From Chryseobacterium gleum (GTDB taxonomy: Bacteria > Bacteroidota > Bacteroidia > Flavobacteriales_D > Crocinitomicaceae), in the NCBI GenBank assembly GCA_945902775.1, contig CAMDMY010000027.1, forward strand, positions 1 to 32,379: 32,379 bases of DNA. The letters are read 5' to 3'. The notes under the pieces were generated by a model, which worked only from the letters and a program-made list of their open reading frames with translations, searched no databases and was not told the origin of the DNA. Made by a program: the position numbers and the translations under genes. Below, one piece after another: positions 15,801 through 23,030 of the stretch. Positions within the stretch are counted from its first letter, which is position 1; each line of letters starts with the position of its first letter.

Positions 15801-17072
15801 ACGACTAAAAATGTAGACGATTTTAATACTAGTATCGAAAAAGAAAATAATTCTAAAGATGCAGGACATCAAGATGTAATTGAATTAAATAAAAAAGTAA
15901 GTAGAGAACTAAGCGATAAAACAGATCAATCTAATCTATTTGAAGATAAAGATCATTTAGAGATTCAAGACAAAATGGATATGGTAATTCAAGAAAATGA
16001 TGCCGATTATGCTGAAAAAGATGTTGAATTTGTAAGCAAAGGTGATTTTTTGAAAAAGGAAAAGGATGAATTTGCTAAATTAAATGATTTTGAAACAATA
16101 AGATATGACGATAAAAATGTAAGTTCAAAACAGAATATTATTGATGTTGAACATAAAATCATTGATAAACAAGTTGATGATAATGGTTCTAGAAAGGCTG
16201 TAGAAGAAAGAATTGAATCTACGGTTGATAAAACGATTCAAAAAAATGTAGATCTAAATAATACTGAAACAGGAGAAATTTTAAACTCTAAAATTCAGCT
16301 TCATGATGCTGAAAAGAGCATGGGTGATAAGGTTGAAAATGATTTGCTAAATGCAAATGATTTGTCAGTTAATTTAAATGAGATTAAACTTAAAGTTCAA
16401 GAATCAACGGATCAAAGTATCGAAAATAAAACGGAGTCTTCGAACCAAGCAATAAGCGATGTTGTCGATTTGAATAAAAAAATAGCTACAAACCAGATGT
16501 CAAACGATGCTGCACTTCAAAATTCAACTGAGATGCTTAAAAAGGCAAATAAAACATTGAATGATGAATCAAATGAGGATTATAATCAAGAAATGGTTAA
16601 GTATTTAGCTAGTAAGAATAATTTAGATAATAAATTAGATAAGATTGATGAAAATAGCACCAATTCTAATGATAAATTAATAGAACATAATGGAACTATT
16701 AAAGATATGTCAACATCTCTTTCTGAAGAGAATGGGAAACAATTAGAAGAGCAAAATGATAAAAATTTATCTGCTCAACAATCAATTCATGATAAACAGA
16801 ATACTGTAAATGTAGAAAAACCAGTTATAGCTAATTCATTAGGAAAAGAATATCCAGAGGGTGTTTCTCAAGAATCATTTACTCAAAATGATGAAAATGG
16901 ATTGATGAAAGCAATTATAACAAGAAGGGTGGTTGTAGTTGGAGGAAAAGGAGATATTTATGTAAGAACTCAGACTTTAAGTACAATTACTTATTCAAAA
17001 AATGGGAGTCCATCTTCAGAAAGAGTTTGGCAAAAAGAAACACAAGGTCCAAATTTAGAGAAGCATTATTAA
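12867..17072 (+). CDS. Giant exported protein with a CarboxypepD_reg-like domain, 12 TPR-like repeats and a long Asn/Glu/Lys-rich tail
   Basis: Start chosen at ATG 12867, which gives 1401 residues and a clean signal peptide (MKLILFISIFFLSFLGYSQ); the longer frame from TTG 12837 only adds ten polar residues. After cleavage comes a beta-sandwich resembling carboxypeptidase-regulatory domains (about 20-90). A region from about 170 to 900 holds twelve TPR-like helical repeats of 50-68 residues, typified by KKYPEAKAKLEQAIAIKAD followed by KIIEIDNAI. A 400-residue low-complexity segment rich in Asn, Asp, Glu and Lys, probably extended or coiled, comes next. The conserved-looking C-terminal block contains ITRRVVVVGGKGDIY and ends GPNLEKHY. 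There is no T9SS sorting domain, so it is probably periplasmic or outer-membrane associated. Mpl follows by 25 bp, hinting at a cell-wall role. Function unknown. Confidence 0.85.
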   Translation: MKLILFISIFFLSFLGYSQDLTYMVFGKITNEDTKKPEAGVTVSMVSGGKVVTSAVTPSNGKYNLVYEGQMKMDFVLTYSKSGFVSKKVGFNGSKMNQEDIPAGAEFALPTLDMGLFTERPNVDFSFLNSEQVASFFWDEAKMQINFDQASSSRTKKKIEDLLAAQPVASGPSPADLKYDEAIKNGDALYNQKKYKEALAEYEEAIVLKPKEKIPLAKIAEIDKLLKAQQAEQSANQLLETEYKNLITAADNLRDQKKYTESILKYNEAIKKKDEAYPKGEITKLNTLLSDQKAKDAQFETLKKDGLALATSKKWADAKTKLESALAIKPDIATSAKIKEIDAELAKELADKAKNEKYNLAMTSGESFLASGKLVEAKAKFIEASLLEPIQALPKEKIKEVTDLIANQTANTAKKAKIDKLILEGTGLMSKNELAGAKLIFEEVLKEEVGNSVATSKIQEINVKLDAQKGKAEKDAQFEAIKKEGMTLALAKKYPEAKAKLEQAIAIKADPAISQKIIEIDNAIKSNQSQAVIDEEYKKLISEASALELAKNYTGAIAKYKEAGVKKASETLPKTKIAEIEKLIVALAKGEANKGQAEKNAQFEALKKEGMALFTAKKYAESKIKLEEALVVKPDALVTQKIQEIDNILKGLDAQSTLEEAYKKIIVEATTLESSKDYAGAISKYKEAGIKKPAEALPKAKVVELEKLKKAEESLNLAEAQKNAMYDKHIAAGTKDLNDKKYELALTEFQSALTVKPNDNIAQNKIAEVKQLMDDLSKANTQNSELKKTIDKLMVDADKLFKQEKYMDAKALYEKVLSLESDNKLALSKIAECDKLEIAKGVSQGDTEYKKLVSAADKKFNEKNYLKAKEYYERAVGIRNTDPYPKQKLAEIEGLLNPKPAVVQENKTTASNDVNLEPEKLQPLGIPYSKDIIAAKDDLKKAEIARETARNNELNNGIQNVNDRASELGNEKHEEHLNTTKNVDDFNTSIEKENNSKDAGHQDVIELNKKVSRELSDKTDQSNLFEDKDHLEIQDKMDMVIQENDADYAEKDVEFVSKGDFLKKEKDEFAKLNDFETIRYDDKNVSSKQNIIDVEHKIIDKQVDDNGSRKAVEERIESTVDKTIQKNVDLNNTETGEILNSKIQLHDAEKSMGDKVENDLLNANDLSVNLNEIKLKVQESTDQSIENKTESSNQAISDVVDLNKKIATNQMSNDAALQNSTEMLKKANKTLNDESNEDYNQEMVKYLASKNNLDNKLDKIDENSTNSNDKLIEHNGTIKDMSTSLSEENGKQLEEQNDKNLSAQQSIHDKQNTVNVEKPVIANSLGKEYPEGVSQESFTQNDENGLMKAIITRRVVVVGGKGDIYVRTQTLSTITYSKNGSPSSERVWQKETQGPNLEKHY

Positions 17073-17097
17073 ATTTACTTTTTTTAAAAATAATTTC

Positions 17098-18459
17098 ATG
17101 AATGTACATTTTATTGCGATTGGTGGTAGCGCCATGCATAATTTAGCTATTGCTTTAAGTCGAAAAGGAATCAATGTTACAGGATCAGATGATGAAATTT
17201 TTGAGCCATCTCGAACAAGACTTGAAAATCAAGGTATTTTACCTTCTTCCATAGGGTGGAATGCTGATATAATTTCATCTGATTTAGATGCTGTTATTTT
17301 AGGAATGCACGCGCGTGAAGATAATCCAGAGTTATTGAAGGCAAAAGAGTTAAATATTCCTATTTATTCTTACCCTGAATATTTATATGAACAAAGCAAA
17401 AATAAATTAAGAGTTGTTATTGGTGGAAGTCATGGAAAAACGACAATAACCTCAATGCTTTTACATGTCGTAAATGAATTGAAATTGAATGTTGATTACA
17501 TGGTTGGAGCACAATTAGAAGGCTACGATTGTATGGTGAAATTAACAGAAGACGCACCAATTATGATTTTAGAAGGAGATGAATATTTGAGTTCTCCTAT
17601 TGATAGACGTCCAAAATTTCATTTATATCAACCCAATGTAGCTTTAATCAGTGGAATTGCATGGGATCATATTAATGTATTTCCAACATTTGAAAACTAT
17701 GTAGATCAATTTGATATATTTTGCCAAAAAATTGAAACGAATGGAACGTTGATTTTTAATTCTGAGGATTTAGAGGTTAAAAAGTTAGGCGAAAAATATG
17801 AAAACAGATTAAAATCGATACCATATCAAACACCTATTTATGATGTAACCGAATCAGGTACACGTTTGTATTTTGAAGATAAGTACTATGATTTACAAAT
17901 TTTCGGTGGACATAATCTTCAAAATTTAATGGGAGCTATGCGAATAGGGGAATCTATTGGAATAAATCCTCATTCATTTTTTGAATCAGTTAAAACCTTT
18001 AAAGGGGCAGGAAAAAGATTACAGAAAATTGCTGAATCAAAAAACTTTACCATGTTTAAAGATTTTGCTCATTCACCCTCAAAATTAACTGCAACTACAA
18101 GAGCAGTTAAAGAGCAATTTTCTTCAAGGAAGGTAATTGCTTGTATGGAATTACATACATTTTCATCTTTAAAGAAAGAGTTTTTACCTCATTATAAAGG
18201 GACGATGGATCAAGCGGATGAAGCGATTGTTTATTTTAGTCATGAAGTTGTAAAGCATAAAAAGTTAGAGCCAATAACTGCTGAAATGGTGAAGAATGCT
18301 TTTGGAGGAAATGTGAAAGTGATGACTGAAACTTCAGAGGTTTTAAATTACATCAATGATCAAAAATGGAATGATTCTGTTTTATTGATGATGTCTTCAG
18401 GAACTTTTGATGGTATAGAGTATGAAAAATTAGGTGAACAAATTGTAGATTCATTATAA
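17098..18459 (+). CDS. mpl: Mpl-type UDP-N-acetylmuramate:peptide ligase (peptidoglycan recycling)
   Basis: The 453-residue Mur-ligase family enzyme reattaches the recycled tripeptide L-Ala-gamma-D-Glu-meso-Dap to UDP-MurNAc with ATP. The N-terminal Rossmann domain begins VHFIAIGGSAMHNLA with TGSDD (28-32). The ATP P-loop GGSHGKTT is at 109-116, followed by EGDEY (about 159-163) and AWDHINVF, which is characteristic of Mpl rather than MurC. The C-terminal domain has FKGAGKRLQKI and FKDFAHSPSKL. Length matches Mpl. It follows the TPR-like giant with a 25-bp gap and is probably co-transcribed. MurC is the alternative but is less likely given the Mpl-type motifs. Confidence 0.92.
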   Translation: MNVHFIAIGGSAMHNLAIALSRKGINVTGSDDEIFEPSRTRLENQGILPSSIGWNADIISSDLDAVILGMHAREDNPELLKAKELNIPIYSYPEYLYEQSKNKLRVVIGGSHGKTTITSMLLHVVNELKLNVDYMVGAQLEGYDCMVKLTEDAPIMILEGDEYLSSPIDRRPKFHLYQPNVALISGIAWDHINVFPTFENYVDQFDIFCQKIETNGTLIFNSEDLEVKKLGEKYENRLKSIPYQTPIYDVTESGTRLYFEDKYYDLQIFGGHNLQNLMGAMRIGESIGINPHSFFESVKTFKGAGKRLQKIAESKNFTMFKDFAHSPSKLTATTRAVKEQFSSRKVIACMELHTFSSLKKEFLPHYKGTMDQADEAIVYFSHEVVKHKKLEPITAEMVKNAFGGNVKVMTETSEVLNYINDQKWNDSVLLMMSSGTFDGIEYEKLGEQIVDSL

Positions 18460-18471
18460 AATATAGATTTG

Positions 18472-18508
18472 ATATTGGAAGATTTTAATTATTGAAATCT
18501 TCCAATAT
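18472..18508. terminator. Bidirectional terminator hairpin between mpl and the DUF4199 gene
   Basis: ATATTGGAAGATTT (18472-18485) and AAATCTTCCAATAT (18495-18508) form a perfect 14-bp stem with a 9-nt loop, placed exactly between two convergent genes. T-rich sequence flanks both sides. Confidence 0.8.
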
Positions 18509-18516
18509 TAATTATC

Positions 18517-19077
18517 TTATTTTTGTCTAAAAACTACCTTTCTAAAAACCACGGTGATTAATACACTGTTTATAGTTGAATAAAGCAACATTGCAGCTAA
18601 AGCCATAATTCCAGTTGATTTAGGATTATATGCTCCAGCTGTATTTTTCAGAACGGCTTTTGTAATTTGCTTTTCTGTCATTACTTCAAAATCTGGATTT
18701 GTTTCTTTTAATTTCTTAAGTTTTACAGGGTTTTCTAAAACTTTTTTTAATTCAAAACTACTTTCAGCAATTTTATGTTTTGTAAAATCAGGGTCAATTT
18801 TTGAGTAATAAAAATAGATGAAAACACTCACTAAAATTGCATAAGGAACACCAGCACTTAAACCATTTTTAATATCTCTTAACGCATTACTATCTTCAGT
18901 ATCTCTTCTTTTTTGAAGATATAAACCAACTGTAATTGCAAGAATTAGAAATAACATATTAATAAGAAGAGACGGTTTTAAAGAATCTTCTGAAGTAACA
19001 CCCATTCCAAAAATACTTAGTTTAACAAGTATCCAAGCAAATGCAGATATGATCCCAACTTTTAATGTAATTCGCAT
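18517..19077 (-). CDS. DUF4199-like integral membrane protein
   Basis: The 186-residue product has four hydrophobic helices (about 6-25, 36-53, 73-90 and 158-178) and a charged region of about 65 residues between helices three and four that includes a KLKKLKETNPDFEVMTEKQ helix. This layout matches the DUF4199 family, common in Bacteroidota and without a known function. It lies about 90 bp downstream of rho on the same strand; the gap holds an inverted repeat, so read-through is uncertain. Confidence 0.75.
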   Translation of the reverse strand: MRITLKVGIISAFAWILVKLSIFGMGVTSEDSLKPSLLINMLFLILAITVGLYLQKRRDTEDSNALRDIKNGLSAGVPYAILVSVFIYFYYSKIDPDFTKHKIAESSFELKKVLENPVKLKKLKETNPDFEVMTEKQITKAVLKNTAGAYNPKSTGIMALAAMLLYSTINSVLITVVFRKVVFRQK

Positions 19078-19089
19078 AATAACTTTATT

Positions 19090-19150
19090 TTTGATGTTTA
19101 ATTTTTTATGATAAATTATTATCGTTGTGAATTAATAATTTAACATCAAA
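19090..19150. repeat. Two-tier inverted repeat downstream of rho
   Basis: Outer arms TTTGATGTT (19090-19098) and AACATCAAA (19142-19150) and inner arms AAATTATTA (19113-19121) and TAATAATTT (19133-19141) are perfect 9-bp complements, so the gap between rho and the next gene can fold into one long interrupted hairpin. It may mark the end of the rho transcript, but it is AT-rich and lacks a classic U-tail. Confidence 0.5.
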
Positions 19151-19169
19151 GATCAAACATTTGACAATA

Positions 19170-20999
19170 CTATCTATTCATTGAAACTAAAAACTCTTCA
19201 TTCGAAAGAGTTGTTTCCATATTGTTTTTTAAGAATTCCATAGCTTCAACTGGATTCATATCTGAAATGAATTTACGAAGAACCCAAATGCGTTGTAAAA
19301 TATCTTTTCCTAATAATAAATCATCACGTCTTGTACCAGAAGCTACTAAATCAATAGCTGGGAAAATACGGCGATTCGCAATTTTACGATCCAATTGTAA
19401 CTCCATGTTACCTGTTCCTTTGAATTCCTCAAAGATAACTTCGTCCATTTTGGAACCTGTATCTGTTAAAGCAGTTGCTAAAATTGTAAGAGAACCTCCG
19501 TTTTCAATTTTACGAGCTGATCCAAAGAAACGTTTTGGTTTATGAAGAGCATTTGCGTCAACACCTCCTGAAAGTACTTTTCCTGAAGATGGAGATACAG
19601 TATTGTATGCCCTAGCTAAACGTGTAATTGAATCTAAAAGAATACAAACATCGTGACCACATTCTACCATACGTTTTGCTTTTTCAAGCACCATATTGGC
19701 AACTTTTACGTGTCTGTCAGCTGGCTCATCAAAAGTGGAAGCAATAACTTCCGCTTTTACACTTCTCGCCATATCTGTTACCTCTTCAGGACGTTCATCT
19801 ATTAATAAAACAATTAAATAAGTTTCTGGATGATTAGCAGCAATTGCATTCGCCACATCTTTTAATAACATTGTTTTACCTGTTTTAGGTTGAGCAACGA
19901 TTAATCCACGCTGACCTTTACCTATTGGAGCAAACATATCCATAACTCTTGTTGAAAGAGATTCTTGTTTATGACCTGTTAATTTAAACTTTTTATCAGG
20001 AAATAAAGGAGTTAAATATTGAAATGGAACTCTATCTCTAATATAAGAAGGATGGCGACCATTGATAGAATCAACTTTAACTAAAGGAAAGAATTTTTCA
20101 CCTTCTCTTGGTGGTCGAATAGAACCTTTAATTGTATCACCTGTTTTAACTCCAAATAATTTAATTTGACTTTGAGAAACATATACATCGTCTGGAGATG
20201 GTAAATAATTATAATCTGAAGAACGTAAGAAACCAAAGCCTTCTGCAGCAACTTCTAAAACACCTTCAGCAGTGACTACACCAACTAAATCATACATCTC
20301 TTCCTCTTTTTCTCTTTCGATTTGTTGAGGAGTCTTGTTTTGATTTGGATTATTATTTTGTTGTGGTTTGTTCTGTTGCTGATTTTGTTGCTGGTTATTT
20401 TGGTTTGGATTCGGATTCGTATTTGGATTCTCTTTTCTGTAACTCGGGTGATTTGGATTATTTGAATTTGGGTTTCTATTCTGAGTTTTATCAAATCCAA
20501 GTTTTTGATTTGGAATTACTTTTGGTTCAGTAGTAACCTGTTTATTTTCAATTCCAGCAGCGGCATTTTCTGCAGCTTGTTTTAATATTTTACTTGGATG
20601 TGGGTTTGGTTTGTTTGGTCGTTTTTCTAAAGCAGGTTTTTCTGAAATTTCAGTTTTTACTTCTTCAACTATAGGCGAAGCAGACACAACAGGTTGACCT
20701 ACAACTACCTCTTCAATTATAGTAACCTTTTTAATCGTTCGATTTCTTTTAGGCTTTTCAACATCAGCTGTGATAGGTTCTACAACTATTTCAGTTTTTG
20801 TTTCAGTTATAACTTGAGCTGGTTTAACTTTTTCAGTTTTAACTTTAATTATTTTAATTGGTTTCTCAACTGTTTCAAAAGAAACTATTAAGTTAATTAA
20901 GTCTGCTTTTTTTAACGATTCAAAATTTGGAATAGCTAATTCTTTTGCAATTCCTTTTAAATCAGGGAGTTTTTTGCTCTCTAAATCTTTTTTATCCAT
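19170..20999 (-). CDS. rho: Transcription termination factor Rho, with long low-complexity insert
   Basis: Rho is the hexameric RNA-dependent ATPase that ends transcription at non-intrinsic sites. The 609-residue protein has a Rho N-terminal helical domain (about 1-45), a charged linker and a strikingly Asn/Gln/Pro-rich segment (about 170-226). The RNA-binding cold-shock domain follows (about 235-310, with GFGFLRS). The ATPase domain carries Walker A AQPKTGKT (369-376), [20 protein letters not shown] and the Q- and R-loops, and ends in [10 protein letters not shown]. coli Rho has 419 residues, so almost 190 are extra. Such inserts are usual in Bacteroidota; the insert of Bacteroides Rho is reported to drive phase separation. 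The 223-bp gap before the divergent symporter gene shows no further gene. Confidence 0.98.
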   Translation of the reverse strand: MDKKDLESKKLPDLKGIAKELAIPNFESLKKADLINLIVSFETVEKPIKIIKVKTEKVKPAQVITETKTEIVVEPITADVEKPKRNRTIKKVTIIEEVVVGQPVVSASPIVEEVKTEISEKPALEKRPNKPNPHPSKILKQAAENAAAGIENKQVTTEPKVIPNQKLGFDKTQNRNPNSNNPNHPSYRKENPNTNPNPNQNNQQQNQQQNKPQQNNNPNQNKTPQQIEREKEEEMYDLVGVVTAEGVLEVAAEGFGFLRSSDYNYLPSPDDVYVSQSQIKLFGVKTGDTIKGSIRPPREGEKFFPLVKVDSINGRHPSYIRDRVPFQYLTPLFPDKKFKLTGHKQESLSTRVMDMFAPIGKGQRGLIVAQPKTGKTMLLKDVANAIAANHPETYLIVLLIDERPEEVTDMARSVKAEVIASTFDEPADRHVKVANMVLEKAKRMVECGHDVCILLDSITRLARAYNTVSPSSGKVLSGGVDANALHKPKRFFGSARKIENGGSLTILATALTDTGSKMDEVIFEEFKGTGNMELQLDRKIANRRIFPAIDLVASGTRRDDLLLGKDILQRIWVLRKFISDMNPVEAMEFLKNNMETTLSNEEFLVSMNR

Positions 21000-21217
21000 A
21001 AAAATGATAAATGTATATTTTTAAATATTGAGATGTTCTAACGAAAACGTTTGGATTTTTAAGTAAACAAAGGTTATTTTTTATTTACGCGTCACAATAG
21101 TACAAAATTTCTTTCTTACAGCAATAAAACTTTTTAAAAAAAAATAAAAAAATTGAATTTGTAAGGCTTTATTTAATAGGCTGAAATTAAAAATTCAATT
21201 CAAACTTTTATTATTTC

Positions 21218-21225
21218 TATATTTG
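21218..21225 (+). promoter_or_regulatory. -7 element TATATTTG of the symporter gene
   Basis: TATATTTG is an exact TAnnTTTG match, 18 nt before the ATG at 21244. The final TTG of this box would otherwise look like an alternative start codon. No clear TTG -33 element is visible upstream. Confidence 0.55.
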
Positions 21226-21243
21226 AATCAAAAAATAATCAAT

Positions 21244-22659
21244 ATGAAGTCAATTTTTTCTACATTTTGGTACGTTAGTGCTTTTATGTTAGTTGGATGT
21301 TTGTTCTTTTTGGAAACATCCCTTCCCTTTATTAATCCAATCGTTTTTAGAAGTGTTCGATACATTTTAATGGCATTTTTATTTGTTGTTTCATTCAAAC
21401 GAAAAAAAATGTCTTTGTGGATTTTTTCTGCAATGATAATCGGAATTGAAGTGGGTATTGATTTTCCTGATTTCGCAAAAGAAATGTCGCGTTTTGGAAC
21501 GATCTTTTTACGTTTAATTAAATCGTTAGTTGCTCCGTTAATTTTCGCTACGTTAGTTGTTGGTATTGCTGGACATAGTAATATCAAGCAAGTTGGTCGA
21601 ATGGGTTTAAAAAGTATATTGTACTTTGAAATTGTAACTACGATTGCGTTGTTTATTGGATTGTTAGCTATAAATGTTAGTCAGGCAGGAGTAGGTGTTC
21701 ATGCTGAAAAAAGAGCAGCGGATATAGAGAAATCAACTGAATTATTGAAGCAAACAGAAGCGCCTAAAGATCATCTAATTGAAATTTTCCCTGAAAATAT
21801 AGCTAAGTCAATCAGTGAAAATAATGTATTACAAGTTGTTGTTTTTTCAGTGATTTTTGCGATTGGATTAGGAATGGTAAAACACGAAACGCATAAAAAA
21901 ACGATGTTAAATTTCTTTGAAGGGTTAAGTGAAGTGATGTTTAAATTTACTGACATTGTGATGTATGTTGCTCCATTAGCAGTTTTTGGCGCTCTATCAA
22001 GTACCGTTGCTAAATCAGGTGTTGACGTATTAATGAATCTTCTTAAACTTGTTGGAACCTTATATGTAGCTTTAATTGTTTTCGTTTTAACCGTATTTTT
22101 ACCAATTGCATTATTAGCAAAAATTCCAATTAAACGTTTTTTAATGGCTATTTCTGAGCCGGTTTCTTTGGCTTTTGCTACTGCTAGTAGTGAGGCTTCT
22201 TTGCCAATAGCAATGGAAAAATTAGAGCGATTTGGAGTAGCAAAAAAAGTGGTAGCTTTTGTTTTACCTACTGGGTATAGTTTTAATTTAGATGGAACTA
22301 CTCTTTATTTATCTTTAGCAACCGTTTTTATAGCTCAAATGTGTGGAGTTAATTTACCTATAGGCGAACAAATAGGTATTTGCTTAGTTTTGATGCTTAC
22401 AAGTAAAGGTGTTGCTGGTGTCCGTGGCGCTTCTTTTGTCATCTTAGCTGGCGCAGTAGGCTCTATAAAAGGTCTAAATGCCGAACAAGCGAGTGTTATT
22501 TTAGCAGTTGATGCCTTGATGGATATGGGTAGAACAAGTGTAAACGTTCTTGGAAACTGTTTAGCATCTGTCGTAATCGCGAAAAGTGAAGGTGAATTTG
22601 ATATGGAGATAGCTACTGGTAAAAAGGAATATGAAGCTTTTGAATATTTCCATAAGTAG
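21244..22659 (+). CDS. Dicarboxylate/amino acid:cation symporter (DAACS, SLC1-like)
   Basis: The 471-residue inner-membrane transporter belongs to the glutamate/aspartate/C4-dicarboxylate family. It has about eight membrane helices and two re-entrant loops. The serine-rich hairpin is ATASSEASLP (about 312-321). NLDGTTLY (348-355) supplies cation- and substrate-binding Asn and Asp. TSKGVAGV forms the second hairpin tip, and DMGRTSVNVLGN (427-438) contains the substrate Asp and Arg. The last residue of that motif is Asn rather than the Asp found in the sodium-coupled archaeal GltPh. Start chosen at ATG 21244 because the earlier TTG lies in a promoter box. An unusual extra segment of about 30 residues (about 150-180) follows the fourth helix. 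Substrate not determinable. Confidence 0.93.
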   Translation: MKSIFSTFWYVSAFMLVGCLFFLETSLPFINPIVFRSVRYILMAFLFVVSFKRKKMSLWIFSAMIIGIEVGIDFPDFAKEMSRFGTIFLRLIKSLVAPLIFATLVVGIAGHSNIKQVGRMGLKSILYFEIVTTIALFIGLLAINVSQAGVGVHAEKRAADIEKSTELLKQTEAPKDHLIEIFPENIAKSISENNVLQVVVFSVIFAIGLGMVKHETHKKTMLNFFEGLSEVMFKFTDIVMYVAPLAVFGALSSTVAKSGVDVLMNLLKLVGTLYVALIVFVLTVFLPIALLAKIPIKRFLMAISEPVSLAFATASSEASLPIAMEKLERFGVAKKVVAFVLPTGYSFNLDGTTLYLSLATVFIAQMCGVNLPIGEQIGICLVLMLTSKGVAGVRGASFVILAGAVGSIKGLNAEQASVILAVDALMDMGRTSVNVLGNCLASVVIAKSEGEFDMEIATGKKEYEAFEYFHK

Positions 22660-22682
22660 TAATTTAAATAAAATATTATAAG

Positions 22683-22705
22683 TTAACTGTCTTATAACCA
22701 GTTAA
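22683..22705. repeat. Short inverted repeat after the symporter gene
   Basis: TTAACTG (22683-22689) and CAGTTAA (22699-22705) form a 7-bp stem followed by TTGTTTATTT on the plus strand. It could be a weak terminator for the symporter gene. Confidence 0.4.
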
Positions 22706-22737
22706 TTGTTTATTTAGTGGTTGAAATGTATATTTAA

Positions 22738-22908
22738 CCGATTGGAGAATTCCCTTTGAATTATGATTGGGCCTATACGAATGCAATTCATTCTTTTATT
22801 TATCAAGGGAAAATTCATTTTTCTAACATGATTGCGATTCCATTTTTAACTCAATATTTGATTGGAATTGGTGTAACCAAATTATTCGGTTTTTCTATAA
22901 ACGGTTAA
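22738..22908 (+). pseudogene. N-terminal remnant of an ArnT/PMT-type membrane glycosyltransferase
   Basis: The 22660-23030 gap holds an open stretch between an in-frame TAA (22735-22737) and TAA (22906-22908), with no plausible start. It encodes PIGEFPLNYDWAYTNAI, then QGKIHFSN, then IPFLTQYLIGIGVTKLFGFS. This matches in pattern the first periplasmic loop and second helix of dolichyl-phosphate-mannose/ArnT-like glycosyltransferases, where a D-W-A-Y motif contains the catalytic acidic residue. The expected first helix is missing upstream and the remainder is missing downstream. The likely other end of the same gene is at 27148-27516. The family assignment comes from motif memory and should be confirmed by a search. 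Confidence 0.55.
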
Positions 22909-23030
22909 AATCAATAAAAAATCGATTAATTGGCTTTTTTCATCGTTTAGTTGATGTTTTTATTCTGTTTAAATTGGTTTTTTCGAAATTAATCTATAAT
23001 TTCAAATACTAAGCTTTAAATTAATTTAAG

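Noticed and set aside
19222-19545. 107-codon frame antisense to rho
   Set aside because: It lies fully inside the conserved Rho ATPase domain on the opposite strand and has no family resemblance.
20285-20891. Several small frames opposite or within the rho low-complexity region
   Set aside because: They are by-products of the repetitive Asn/Gln/Pro and Lys/Val codons of rho and have no protein-like features of their own.
21068-21076. TAACCTTTG on the minus strand as a promoter for rho
   Set aside because: It has three bases between TA and TTTG instead of two and would leave a leader of about 70 nt; not convincing.
21228-21587. 119-codon frame antisense to the symporter
   Set aside because: It is covered by a well-conserved transporter gene, and its composition looks like a reverse-complement shadow.
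22909-23030. Terminal inverted repeats or a target-site duplication flanking the T9SS gene, as signs of a transposon
   Set aside because: No matching repeats were found between 22898-22935 and 27147-27165, and no transposase is present.
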